A DNA stretch of 64,000 nt. Origin: Pseudacidovorax sp. RU35E (GTDB lineage: Bacteria; Pseudomonadota; Gammaproteobacteria; Burkholderiales; Burkholderiaceae_C). The stretch covers positions 278,795 to 342,794 of the forward strand of contig NZ_FTMY01000007.1 in NCBI RefSeq assembly GCF_900156165.1, read 5' to 3'. The position numbers were made by a program, and so were the translations under genes. The notes below the pieces were generated by a model. It ran no database searches. It had not been told where the DNA came from and was given only the letters and a program-made list of their open reading frames with translations. Position 1 is the stretch's first letter. Each line of letters opens with the position of its first letter. Shown here one piece after another: positions 49,936 to 58,272 of the stretch.

Positions 49936-51480
49936 ATGACCGCCACCGTCCGCCCTGCCCGCCTTCGCGTCTGCTTGGCCTTCCTGCTGCTGCCACTGCT
50001 CGCCATGCAGGCCGTCTGGGCCCAGCAGCGCGACACGGGCGAGCTGCGCATCGGCTCCAAGCGCTTCACCGAGTCGTACATCCTGGCCGAGGTGCTGGCC
50101 CAGACGGCCGCGCCCCATCTGCAGCGCCCGCCGACGGTGCGCCAGGGCCTGGGCAACACGGCCATCGTCTACGAGGCGCTGCGCTCGGGCGGCATCGACC
50201 TCTATGCCGAATACACCGGCACCATCGCGCTGGAGATCCTCAAGAGCGCCAAGCCGCTCGCACCCGACGCGATGCGCGCCGCGCTGCAGCCGCTGGGCCT
50301 GGGCATGGCCGTGCCGCTGGGCTTCAACGACGGCTATGCGCTGGCGATGCGCGCCACCGAGGCCCAACGCCTGGGCATCCGAACGCTGGGCGATCTGGCG
50401 AAGCACCCCGAACTGCGCCTGGGCCTGACCAACGAATTCATCGGCCGCGCCGACGGCTGGCGCGGCGTGGCGGCGCGCTATGGCCTACCGCAGCGGCCCA
50501 CCGGGCTGGACCATGGCCTGGCCTACGACGCCATCGGCGCGGGCCAGGTGGACGTGATCGACATCTACACCACCGACGCCAAGATCGAGCACCTGGGCCT
50601 CACGGTGCTGGAGGACGACCGCCACTACTTCCCGCGCTACGACGCGGTGCTGCTCTACCGCCTGGACCTGCCTGAGCGCCTGCCCGCGGCCTGGGCCGCG
50701 CTGCAGAAGCTGGAAGGCCGCATCGACGAGGCCGCCATGATCCGCATGAACGCCCGGGCCGAACTGCAGGGCACGGCCTTCGCCGACATCGCACGCGACT
50801 TCCTCGCGGGCGGCGCGGGCCCGGACGCGCAGGCCGCGCGCGGCTTCGTCGCCAAGCTCTTCGGGCCCGACCTGGGCCGGCTGGCGCGCCAGCACCTGAT
50901 GCTGGTGGCGGTGTCGGTCGGCCTCGCGGTGCTGATCGGCGTGCCGCTCGCAATGGCGGTGTTCGCCCATGTGCGGCTGCGGGCGCTGGTGCTGGGCCTG
51001 ACCGGGCTGCTGCAGACCGTGCCCTCGCTGGCGCTGCTGGCCATCCTGATCTCGCTGCTGGGCGCCATCGGCACGCTGCCGGCGCTGGTGGCGCTCACGC
51101 TCTATGCGCTGCTGCCGATCATGCGCAATGCCGTCACCGGCCTGGCCGAGGTGCCTGCGGGTCTCACCCAGGCCGGCACTGCATTGGGCATGACCGGGCC
51201 GCAGAACCTGCGGCTGGTGCAACTGCCGCTGGCCCTGCCCACGCTGATCGCCGGCGTGCGCACCGCCACCACCATCGCCGTGGGCACGGCCACCATCGCG
51301 GCCTTCATCGGCGCGGGCGGCTTCGGCGAGCGCATCGTCACCGGCCTGGCGCTCAACGACCGCGCGCTGCTGATGGCCGGCGCCCTGCCGGCGGCGGCGC
51401 TGGCGCTGGTGTCGGAGTTGCTGTTCGAGGGGCTGGAAGCGCTGTTGCGACGCGGCCGTTCGCCCGCGCCTTCGGCTTGA
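49936..51480 (+). CDS. Fused glycine betaine-type ABC binding protein-permease
   Basis: This 514-residue protein has a signal-like N-terminus (about 1-30, ending AVWAQ) and an OpuAC-type binding domain (about 35-285: ELRIGSKRFTESYILAEVLAQ, GLGNTAIVYEALRSGGIDLYAEYTG). A permease domain with five or six hydrophobic segments follows (about 310-505), with the EAA-like loop GTALGMTGPQNLRLVQLPLALP. Binding domain first, permease second is the reverse of the common permease-binding fusion. No ATPase gene is adjacent, so it must share an ATPase from elsewhere. Substrate: betaine, choline or a related compound. Confidence 0.88.
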   Translation: MTATVRPARLRVCLAFLLLPLLAMQAVWAQQRDTGELRIGSKRFTESYILAEVLAQTAAPHLQRPPTVRQGLGNTAIVYEALRSGGIDLYAEYTGTIALEILKSAKPLAPDAMRAALQPLGLGMAVPLGFNDGYALAMRATEAQRLGIRTLGDLAKHPELRLGLTNEFIGRADGWRGVAARYGLPQRPTGLDHGLAYDAIGAGQVDVIDIYTTDAKIEHLGLTVLEDDRHYFPRYDAVLLYRLDLPERLPAAWAALQKLEGRIDEAAMIRMNARAELQGTAFADIARDFLAGGAGPDAQAARGFVAKLFGPDLGRLARQHLMLVAVSVGLAVLIGVPLAMAVFAHVRLRALVLGLTGLLQTVPSLALLAILISLLGAIGTLPALVALTLYALLPIMRNAVTGLAEVPAGLTQAGTALGMTGPQNLRLVQLPLALPTLIAGVRTATTIAVGTATIAAFIGAGGFGERIVTGLALNDRALLMAGALPAAALALVSELLFEGLEALLRRGRSPAPSA

Positions 51481-52071
51481 TCAGTACGGCGGCGCCTGCG
51501 TCGCCCGCTGCACCCGCGCCGCATTCGTCCACCAGGCCAGGTCGTCCGCCCAGCGCGAAAAGGCCTTGGCCAGCGACTTGCCGGCATCGCCCGTCGGCTC
51601 GCCCGCCTCGTCCAGCGTCTGCGAGATCGGGCCCACCGCCAGCGTGCTGGAGATCACCACCATGCCCATCTCCGACAGGATCGAATGCCAGGCCGTGCCC
51701 GAGCGCACGCCAGAAAAGCGGCCGGCCGAATAGCTGGCGATGGCCGCCGGCCGCCAGAACCATTCCTCCAGGAAGTGGTCGGTGAGGTTCTTCAGCCCCG
51801 GCTGCACGCCCCAGTTGTATTCGCCGGTCACGAAGACGAAGGCATCGGCATCGCGGATCTTGCCGGCCAGCGCCTCCATGGCCGCGGGCGCCTGGCCCTT
51901 GGGATGTTCCTTGTACATGCGGTCCAGCATCGGCAGGCCCACCGCCTGCGCGTCGATGAGCTCGGGCTCGGCGCCGCGGGCCTTGAGCTGGGCCACGATG
52001 TAGTCCGCCAGGCGGATGCCCATGCGGTCGGCACGGTAGGAACCGTAGAGGACGAGGATCTTGTCGGGCAT
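51481..52071 (-). CDS. NADPH-dependent FMN reductase family protein
   Basis: This 196-residue flavodoxin-like reductase has the FMN phosphate loop LVLYGSYRADRMGIRLADYI, VFVTGEYNWGVQPGLKNLTDHF and a Gly/Ser-rich segment after it. Members reduce FMN, quinones or chromate. Its stop abuts the ABC gene stop directly (convergent). It starts 78 bp downstream of the LysR gene end on the same strand, so they might be co-transcribed. Confidence 0.9.
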   Translation of the reverse strand: MPDKILVLYGSYRADRMGIRLADYIVAQLKARGAEPELIDAQAVGLPMLDRMYKEHPKGQAPAAMEALAGKIRDADAFVFVTGEYNWGVQPGLKNLTDHFLEEWFWRPAAIASYSAGRFSGVRSGTAWHSILSEMGMVVISSTLAVGPISQTLDEAGEPTGDAGKSLAKAFSRWADDLAWWTNAARVQRATQAPPY

Positions 52072-52149
52072 GCGTGCGCCTTGTTCCGGTGTGGGGCCCC
52101 GATCATCCGTGATCGGAGTGGCCCCGAAGCGGCAAGGGGTCGGGTCGGA

Positions 52150-53058
52150 TCACGCACTGCGCGGCAGCAGCGCCGGCACGAGCGGGCGTCGCAGCCGCTC
52201 GCGCCACCACTCCAGGGCGCGGCCCTCGGCACCTGTCTTCCACGCCAGGTAGAAGACCTCGGGCGGCCGGGCCTCCTCGATCTCTAGCGCCACCAGGCTG
52301 CCGCGTGCCAGGTCGGCCTCCACGCAGGCCCGCGGCAGGAAGCCGTGGCCCAGGCCGCTGCGCTGGCAGGCGATCTTGGCCGTCATGGAGGGCACGGTGA
52401 TGCGCGGCTGCCCTGCCATCAGGCCCACCGTGCGGTCCGACAGCGAGCGGGCGGTGTCGCCCACCACCACGGCGTTGTGCGCCACCAGGTCGGCCCGGCG
52501 AAGCGGCAGCCTGGCACGCGCCAGCGGATGCTGCGGCGCCACGCAGAAGACGAAGTCCAGCGTTCCCACCGGATGCACCTGATATCCGCCGCCGGCCGGC
52601 CCCTCGCCCGCGGCGATGACGAGGTCGGCCCGGCCATCGCGCAAGGCCTCCCAGCTGCCCGACAGCGCCTCGCAGCCCAGCCGCAGGCGGGTGCCGCAGC
52701 GCAGGGCCTCGAAGTCGCGCAGGTCGTCGATCAGCGCCTCGGTCGGGATCAGCGAGTCGTGCACCAGCCGCAGTTCGGATTCATAGCCCGTGGCCACCTG
52801 CCGCATGCGCGATTCCAGCGTGGCGGCCGCGCCGAGCAGCCAGCGGCCCTCGTCCAGCATCTCGCGGCCCGCGGCACTGAGTTCGACGCGCGGGCCCTGC
52901 CGTTCGAAGAGGCGCAGGCCCAGCTGCTCCTCCAGCCGGGCCACGGCATAGGAGACGGTGGACGGCACCCGGTTCAGCCGCGTGGCGGCGGCCGCGAAGG
53001 AGCCATGGCGGTCGATGGCGTCGACCAGTTCGATGGCCTCGAGGGTGAGCTTGAGCAT
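52150..53058 (-). CDS. LysR family transcriptional regulator
   Basis: This 302-residue regulator has the helix-turn-helix ELVDAIDRHGSFAAAATRLNRVPSTVSYAVARLEEQLG shape and an effector domain from about residue 90. It is divergent from the isochorismatase-family gene at 53362. A perfect 7-bp inverted repeat with T-N11-A spacing (53082-53098) lies 24 bp upstream of its start, the usual place for LysR autoregulation. It probably controls the 53.4-59.1 kb gene set. Confidence 0.92.
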   Translation of the reverse strand: MLKLTLEAIELVDAIDRHGSFAAAATRLNRVPSTVSYAVARLEEQLGLRLFERQGPRVELSAAGREMLDEGRWLLGAAATLESRMRQVATGYESELRLVHDSLIPTEALIDDLRDFEALRCGTRLRLGCEALSGSWEALRDGRADLVIAAGEGPAGGGYQVHPVGTLDFVFCVAPQHPLARARLPLRRADLVAHNAVVVGDTARSLSDRTVGLMAGQPRITVPSMTAKIACQRSGLGHGFLPRACVEADLARGSLVALEIEEARPPEVFYLAWKTGAEGRALEWWRERLRRPLVPALLPRSA

Positions 53059-53081
53059 GGCGATCCTTGGGTGGGGCAGAT

Positions 53082-53098
53082 CATCGAAAACTTCGATG
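53082..53098. promoter_or_regulatory. LysR-box-like dyad
   Basis: CATCGAA and TTCGATG (7-bp arms, AAC spacer) contain a T-N11-A core. This is the only clear dyad I see in the 303-bp divergent gap 53059-53361; the remainder holds only a ribosome site (AGGAG, about 53351) before 53362. Confidence 0.6.
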
Positions 53099-53361
53099 CT
53101 GGCGAACGGAAAAACTCGCCAACAGGCCCGGACGGGCCGCTGATGATTCCTTCAATGCCTCGGTTCCACAAGCGCGGCGGCCAGGCGCGGACCGGCGATC
53201 CATCGATGAAGGATTTCGATGGCATCCGCCGCGCACTCGGCCGGCCTGGCGCGCATACGCGCCCGACAAACGTGCAAAACGCCAGACCAATCGACAAGAC
53301 AAGCGCCGTTGCGCCACCGAGCATCCGGCCCGATTCCTCAGCTTAAGAACAGGAGTTCACC

Positions 53362-54015
53362 ATGCCCCTCCAAGCCACCGCCACCCCTGGCCCCACCCTG
53401 CTCAAGCCACAGGACCACACGCTGATCCTGATCGACTTCCAGTCGCAGATGGCCTTTGCCACGCACTCCATCGACGCCGCCACGCTGCGCAACCATGCGG
53501 CCCTGGTGTCGCGTGCGGCGGCGGGCTTCGGCGTCTCGACGATCCTGACCACGGTGGCCGAGAAGAGCTTCTCCGGCCCCATGTTCAGCGAGATCACCGA
53601 AGCCTTCGCCGGCCAGGCCATGCTGGACCGCACCTCGATGAACACCTGGGAAGACGCGGCCGTGATCGCCCGCGTGAACGCCATCGGCAAGCCCCGCATC
53701 GTGCTGGCCGGCCTGTGGACCAGCGTGTGCATCGTCGGCCCCGCGCTGTCGGCCCTGGCGCAGGGCTTCGAGGTCTACGTGATCGCCGATGCCTGCGGCG
53801 ATGTCTCGGCCGAGGCGCACGAGCGCGCTATGCAGCGCATGGTGCAGGCCGGCGCACGGCCCATGACCGCGGTGCAGTACCTGCTCGAACTCCAGCGCGA
53901 CTGGGCACGCGGCGAGACCTACGACATGACCACCGGCATCGCCCGGCGCTTTGGCGGGGCCTACGGCCTGGGCATCGACTATGCCCGCGCCATGTTCGGC
54001 GCCCACGAAGGCTGA
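53362..54015 (+). CDS. YcaC-like isochorismatase family hydrolase
   Basis: This 217-residue cysteine hydrolase has the catalytic Asp25 in LILIDFQSQM, Lys68 as a possible third member, and nucleophile Cys123 in LAGLWTSVCIVG, with the cis-peptide type turn before it. WEDAAVIARV and AEAHERAMQRMVQAGA are typical of the YcaC subgroup. Substrates are small amides or esters, unknown for most members. The strong ribosome site and divergent LysR suggest it heads an induced operon. Confidence 0.9.
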   Translation: MPLQATATPGPTLLKPQDHTLILIDFQSQMAFATHSIDAATLRNHAALVSRAAAGFGVSTILTTVAEKSFSGPMFSEITEAFAGQAMLDRTSMNTWEDAAVIARVNAIGKPRIVLAGLWTSVCIVGPALSALAQGFEVYVIADACGDVSAEAHERAMQRMVQAGARPMTAVQYLLELQRDWARGETYDMTTGIARRFGGAYGLGIDYARAMFGAHEG

Positions 54016-54031
54016 GCCGGGCGCGCACACG

Positions 54032-54304
54032 ATGAAGCCCTATCTGCTCTCGCTTGCCGTCGGCGTCCTGGTCGGCGTGATCTATGCCCTGGTGCAGGTG
54101 CGCTCGCCCGCGCCGCCCGTCATCGCACTGGTGGGCCTGCTGGGCATCCTGGTGGGCGAGCAGATCCCGCCGCTCATCCGCGGCTGGATCCGCCCGGATG
54201 CGGTGTCGACGTCCTGGCTGCAGCACCAGGTCAAGCCGCACGTCTTCGGCACGCTGCCCCAGTGCGCCAAGGCCGAGCCGCCCCGCCCCAACGACCAGGC
54301 CTGA
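54032..54304 (+). CDS. XapX domain membrane protein
   Basis: This 90-residue protein has two hydrophobic segments (YLLSLAVGVLVGVIYALVQV and VIALVGLLGILVGEQIPPL) joined by a Pro-rich turn with R-S-P-A-P-P, the XapX (DUF1427) signature. A soluble C-terminal tail of about 35 residues with one Cys and one His pair (QHQVKPHVF) extends it beyond the usual length. It lies 16 bp after the isochorismatase-like gene. Function unknown. Confidence 0.85.
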   Translation: MKPYLLSLAVGVLVGVIYALVQVRSPAPPVIALVGLLGILVGEQIPPLIRGWIRPDAVSTSWLQHQVKPHVFGTLPQCAKAEPPRPNDQA

Positions 54305-54346
54305 CGGGCGACCCCCGCCCGCTTCCGCCCAGCGCCACTTCACGGA

Positions 54347-56248
54347 ATGGACCCCATGGCCGACGACACCCTGCCTCCCGACCTCCTCCTTCACAACGGC
54401 CGCTTCACGACGCTGGACCGCGCCAATCCCGTGGCCGACGCGGTCGCCATCCGCGACGGCCGCTTCCTTCGCGTGGGCCGGCGCGAGGACGTGCTGCCGC
54501 TGGCCGGCCCCGCCACCCGCGTGGTCGACCTGCAGGGCCGCGCCGTGCTGCCGGGCCTGATCGACAACCACCTGCACATCATCCGCGGCGGCCTGAACTT
54601 CAACCTGGAGTTGCGCTGGGACGGCGTGCGCAGCCTGGCCGATGCCATGGCCATGCTGCGCCAGCAGGTGGCGATCACGCCGGCGCCGCAATGGGTGCGC
54701 GTGGTCGGCGGCTTCACCGAGCACCAGTTCGACGAGAAGCGCCTGCCCACCATCGACGAGCTCAACGCCGCCGCGCCCGACACGCCGGTCTTCATCCTGC
54801 ACCTGTACGACCGCGCCCTGCTCAATGGCGCTGCGTTGCGTGCGGTGGGCTACGGCAAGGACACGCCCGCGCCGCCCGGCGGCGAGATCGTGCGCGACGC
54901 CGCGGGCAACCCCACCGGCCTGCTGCTGGCCAAGCCCAATGCGGCCATCCTCTACGCCACGCTGGCCAAGGGGCCGAAGCTGCCGCCCGAGTACCAGCTC
55001 AACTCCACGCGCCACTTCATGCGCGAGCTCAACCGGCTGGGCGTGACCGGCGCCATCGACGCGGGCGGGGGCTTCCAGAACTACCCGGAGGACTACCAGG
55101 TCATCCAGCAGCTGGCGGATGCCGGCCAGCTCACGATCCGCCTGGCCTACAACCTCTTCACGCAGAAGCCCAAGCAGGAGAAACAGGACTTCCTGAACTG
55201 GACGGCGACCTCGAAGTACAAGCAGGGCGACGACTACTTCCGCCACAACGGCGCCGGCGAGATGCTGGTGTTCTCGGCCGCCGACTTCGAGGACTTCCGC
55301 CAGCCGCGGCCCGACATGGTCCCCGAGATGGAAGGCGAGCTGGAAGAAGTGGTGCGCGTGCTGGCCCAGAACCGCTGGCCCTGGCGCCTGCATGCCACCT
55401 ACGACGAGACCATCGCCCGTGCGCTGGACGTGTTCGAGAAGGTGGACCGCGACACGCCGCTGGCCGGCCTGAACTGGTTCTTCGACCATGCCGAGACGAT
55501 CTCCGAGCGCTCCATCGACCGCATCGCGGCGCTGGGCGGCGGCGTGGCCGTGCAGCACCGCATGGCCTACCAGGGCGAATACTTCGTCGAGCGCTACGGC
55601 GCCGCCGCGGCCGAGGCCACACCGCCGGTCAAGCGCATGCTGGAGAAGGGCATCCATGTCTCGGCCGGCACCGACGCCACACGCGTGGCCTCGTACAACC
55701 CCTGGGTCTCGCTGTCGTGGCTGATCACCGGCCGCACCGTGGGCGGGCTGCAGATCACGCCGCAGCGCAACCTGCTCGACCGCGAGACCGCCCTGCGCAT
55801 GTGGACCGAGAAGGTCACCTGGTTCTCGAACGAGGAAGGCCGCAAGGGCCGCATCGAGGCCGGCCAGTTCGCCGACCTGATCGTGCCCGACCGCGACTTC
55901 TTCGCCTGCCCAGAATCGGACATCGCCGGCACCAGCGCGCTGCTCACGGTGGTGGGCGGCAAGGTGGTCTACGGCGCGGGTCCCTTCGCCACGCTGGACG
56001 AGGGCGGCCCGCCACCCGCCATGCCCGACTGGTCGCCGGTGCGCCGCTATGGCGGCTACGGCGCCTGGGGCGCGCAGGAGGGCGCACCACTGCAGGCCAC
56101 CCTGCGGCAAGCGGCTGCGTCCTGCGGCTGCGCGAGCGCCTGCAACGTCCATGGCCATGCGCATGCCAGCGCCTGGGGCAGCCGGCTGCCGGTGGGCGAC
56201 CTCAAGAGCTTCTGGGGCGCGCTGGGCTGCGCCTGCTGGGCGGTCTGA
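54347..56248 (+). CDS. YtcJ-like amidohydrolase with Cys/His-rich C-terminus
   Basis: This 633-residue amidohydrolase (Amidohydro_3 type) has LPGLIDNHLHIIRGGLN as the metal-binding HxH, RLHATYDETI and FFDHAETI as further His ligands, and VSAGTDATRVASYNP with the catalytic Asp. About 55 extra residues at the end contain Cys593, 595, 599, His602, 604, 606 and Cys628, 630, which could bind a metal or cofactor. Substrates of this family are diverse amides and imides. It is in an operon with XapX and DoxX; the DoxX start shares one base with its stop. There is no signal peptide. Confidence 0.88.
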   Translation: MDPMADDTLPPDLLLHNGRFTTLDRANPVADAVAIRDGRFLRVGRREDVLPLAGPATRVVDLQGRAVLPGLIDNHLHIIRGGLNFNLELRWDGVRSLADAMAMLRQQVAITPAPQWVRVVGGFTEHQFDEKRLPTIDELNAAAPDTPVFILHLYDRALLNGAALRAVGYGKDTPAPPGGEIVRDAAGNPTGLLLAKPNAAILYATLAKGPKLPPEYQLNSTRHFMRELNRLGVTGAIDAGGGFQNYPEDYQVIQQLADAGQLTIRLAYNLFTQKPKQEKQDFLNWTATSKYKQGDDYFRHNGAGEMLVFSAADFEDFRQPRPDMVPEMEGELEEVVRVLAQNRWPWRLHATYDETIARALDVFEKVDRDTPLAGLNWFFDHAETISERSIDRIAALGGGVAVQHRMAYQGEYFVERYGAAAAEATPPVKRMLEKGIHVSAGTDATRVASYNPWVSLSWLITGRTVGGLQITPQRNLLDRETALRMWTEKVTWFSNEEGRKGRIEAGQFADLIVPDRDFFACPESDIAGTSALLTVVGGKVVYGAGPFATLDEGGPPPAMPDWSPVRRYGGYGAWGAQEGAPLQATLRQAAASCGCASACNVHGHAHASAWGSRLPVGDLKSFWGALGCACWAV

Positions 56249-56643
56249 TGGGCTGGACGCTGTCTCCCTGGGTGCGGCGGCTGTGCCTGCTGCTGCTGTG
56301 CGCCGCCTACCTGCAAGGCGGCCTGGTCAAGGCCTTCGACTTCGCCGGTGCCGTGGCCGAAATGCAGCACTTCGGCATCGCGCCGGCCGCGCCGATGGCG
56401 CTGGCCGTGATCGTGCTCGAACTCGGCGCCTCGGCCCTGGTCATCAGCGGGCGGCTGCGCTGGCTGGGGGCGCTGGTGCTGGCGGCCTTCACGCTGGGCG
56501 CCACCCTGGTCGCGCTGCGCTTCTGGGACATGCCCCAGCCGCAGCGTTTCATGGCGGCCAATGCCTTCTTCGAGCACCTGGGCCTGGTGGGCGGCTTCCT
56601 GCTGGTGGCCTGGCTCGACGGGCGGGAACGGCGGCATGGCTGA
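56248..56643 (+). CDS. DoxX family membrane protein
   Basis: This 131-residue protein has four hydrophobic segments. The DoxX pattern is seen in LCAAYLQGGLVKAFDF, the conserved HFGIAPAAPMALAVIVLELGAS region, and WLGALVLAAFTLGATLVALRFW. Members often act with redox or thiosulfate systems, but many are uncharacterised. It overlaps both neighbours (one base upstream, 8 bp downstream). Confidence 0.88.
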   Translation: MGWTLSPWVRRLCLLLLCAAYLQGGLVKAFDFAGAVAEMQHFGIAPAAPMALAVIVLELGASALVISGRLRWLGALVLAAFTLGATLVALRFWDMPQPQRFMAANAFFEHLGLVGGFLLVAWLDGRERRHG

Positions 56644-58219
56644 GGCGGCCAAGGAAAGCGGCAGCTTTGCACCCCTGCGCCTGCCGGTGTTCGCCGTGCT
56701 GTGGTGCGCCACGGTGCTGGGCAACATCGGCAGCTTCATGCGCGACGTGGCCAGCGGCTGGCTGGTCACCGACCTCTCGCCAAGCCCCACGGCCGTCGCG
56801 CTGATCCAGACCGCGGCGACGCTGCCGGTCTTCCTGCTGGCCATCCCGGCCGGGGTGCTGTCGGACATCCTGGACCGCCGGCGCTTCCTCATCGCCGTGC
56901 AGCTGCTGCTGGCGGGCGTGAGCGCGGCCCTGCTGCTGCTCTCGCGCAGCGGCGCGTTGACGGTGGAGCTGCTGATCGTGCTGACCTTCGTGGGCGGCGT
57001 GGGCGCCGCGCTGATGGGGCCGACCTGGCAGTCCATCGTGCCCGAGCTGGTGCCGCGCGCGCAGCTCAAGAACGCGGTGGCGCTCAACTCGCTGGGCGTC
57101 AACATCGCCCGCGCCGTGGGGCCGGCCGTCGGTGGCCTGCTCCTGGCCAGCTTCGGCGCGGCCATGACCTACGGCGCGGACGTGCTGAGCTATGTCTTCG
57201 TCATCGCGGCGCTGCTGTGGTGGCGCCGGCCGGCGCCTGCGGCGGATGAGGGCCTGTCCGAGAACTTCCTTGGCGCCTTCCGCGCCGGCCTGCGCTATGC
57301 GCGCGCCAGCCGCGAGCTGCACGTGGTGCTGGTGCGCGCGGCGGTGTTCTTCCTCTTCGCGAGCGCGGCCTGGGCGCTGCTGCCGCTGGTCGCGCGGCAG
57401 AAGCTGCAGGGCACGGCTGGCTTCTACGGCGTGCTCATGGGCGCCGTCGGCGCGGGCGCCATCGTCGGCGCACTCGTCATGCCCAGGTTGCGCGGACGGC
57501 TGGATGCGGACGGGCTGGTGCTGCTGGCTTCGGTGCTGACGGCGGGTGTGCTGGGTGCGCTGGTGCTGGCCCCGCCCCAGTGGCTGGCCGTGCTGTTGCT
57601 GCTGGTGCTCGGCGTGGGCTGGATCACGGCCCTGACCACGCTCAACGGCGTGGCCCAAGCCGTGCTGCCCAACTGGGTCCGCGGCCGCGGGCTGGCCGTC
57701 TACCTCACGGTCTTCAACGGTGCCATGGCCGCCGGCAGCCTGGGCTGGGGCCTGGTGGCGCAGCAGGTCGGCGTGCGCGGCGCGCTCGCCGCCGCCGCGC
57801 TGGGCCTGCTGGCGGTGGCCCTGCTCTTCCACCGCGTGCGCCTGCCCACGGGCGACGCGGACCTGCAGGCCTCGCGCCACTGGCCCGAGCCGCTGCTGGC
57901 CGAGCCCGTGGCCCATGACCGCGGCCCCGTGATGATCCAGATCGAATACCGCATCCGTGCCGAAGACCGGCCGGCCTTCCTGGCCGCCGTGCGGCGCCTG
58001 GCGCCCGAGCGCCGCCGCGACGGCGCCTATGCCTGGGGCCTGCACGAGCACACGGCCGATCCGCAGCGCATCGTCGAATGGTTCATGGTCGAGTCCTGGG
58101 CGGAGCACCTGCGCCAGCACCACCGCGTGTCCCAGGCCGATGCAGACCTCCAGGGCGAAGTGGTCCGCTACCACATCGGCCCGGGCCAGCCCGAGGTCCA
58201 CCACTTCCTGGCGCTCTGA
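56636..58219 (+). CDS. MFS transporter (EntS/MFS_3 type) with C-terminal ABM-like domain
   Basis: This 527-residue exporter has about twelve hydrophobic segments in residues 15-410. Loop motifs are GVLSDILDRRRFLIAV and PTWQSIVPELVPRAQLKNAVALNSLGVNIARAVGPAVGG, the latter typical of MFS_3 proteins. The last about 95 residues form a soluble ferredoxin-like domain (IQIEYRIRAEDRPAFLAAV, EWFMVESWAEHLRQHHRV) like antibiotic biosynthesis monooxygenase folds. The two-part layout is known in this subfamily. It probably exports a product or substrate analogue of the local hydrolases. Confidence 0.88.
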   Translation: MAEAAKESGSFAPLRLPVFAVLWCATVLGNIGSFMRDVASGWLVTDLSPSPTAVALIQTAATLPVFLLAIPAGVLSDILDRRRFLIAVQLLLAGVSAALLLLSRSGALTVELLIVLTFVGGVGAALMGPTWQSIVPELVPRAQLKNAVALNSLGVNIARAVGPAVGGLLLASFGAAMTYGADVLSYVFVIAALLWWRRPAPAADEGLSENFLGAFRAGLRYARASRELHVVLVRAAVFFLFASAAWALLPLVARQKLQGTAGFYGVLMGAVGAGAIVGALVMPRLRGRLDADGLVLLASVLTAGVLGALVLAPPQWLAVLLLLVLGVGWITALTTLNGVAQAVLPNWVRGRGLAVYLTVFNGAMAAGSLGWGLVAQQVGVRGALAAAALGLLAVALLFHRVRLPTGDADLQASRHWPEPLLAEPVAHDRGPVMIQIEYRIRAEDRPAFLAAVRRLAPERRRDGAYAWGLHEHTADPQRIVEWFMVESWAEHLRQHHRVSQADADLQGEVVRYHIGPGQPEVHHFLAL

Positions 58220-58272
58220 GCCCCTGGGCCACTTTTGCCTTCCCCTGCCTTCCTCAACCCCTGGAGATTTGC

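Noticed and set aside
54262..56247. A long plus-strand frame ending in the DoxX gene and overlapping the amidohydrolase
   Set aside because: Only the last 131 codons, after the ATG at 56248, look protein-like. The rest is a shadow of the amidohydrolase gene.
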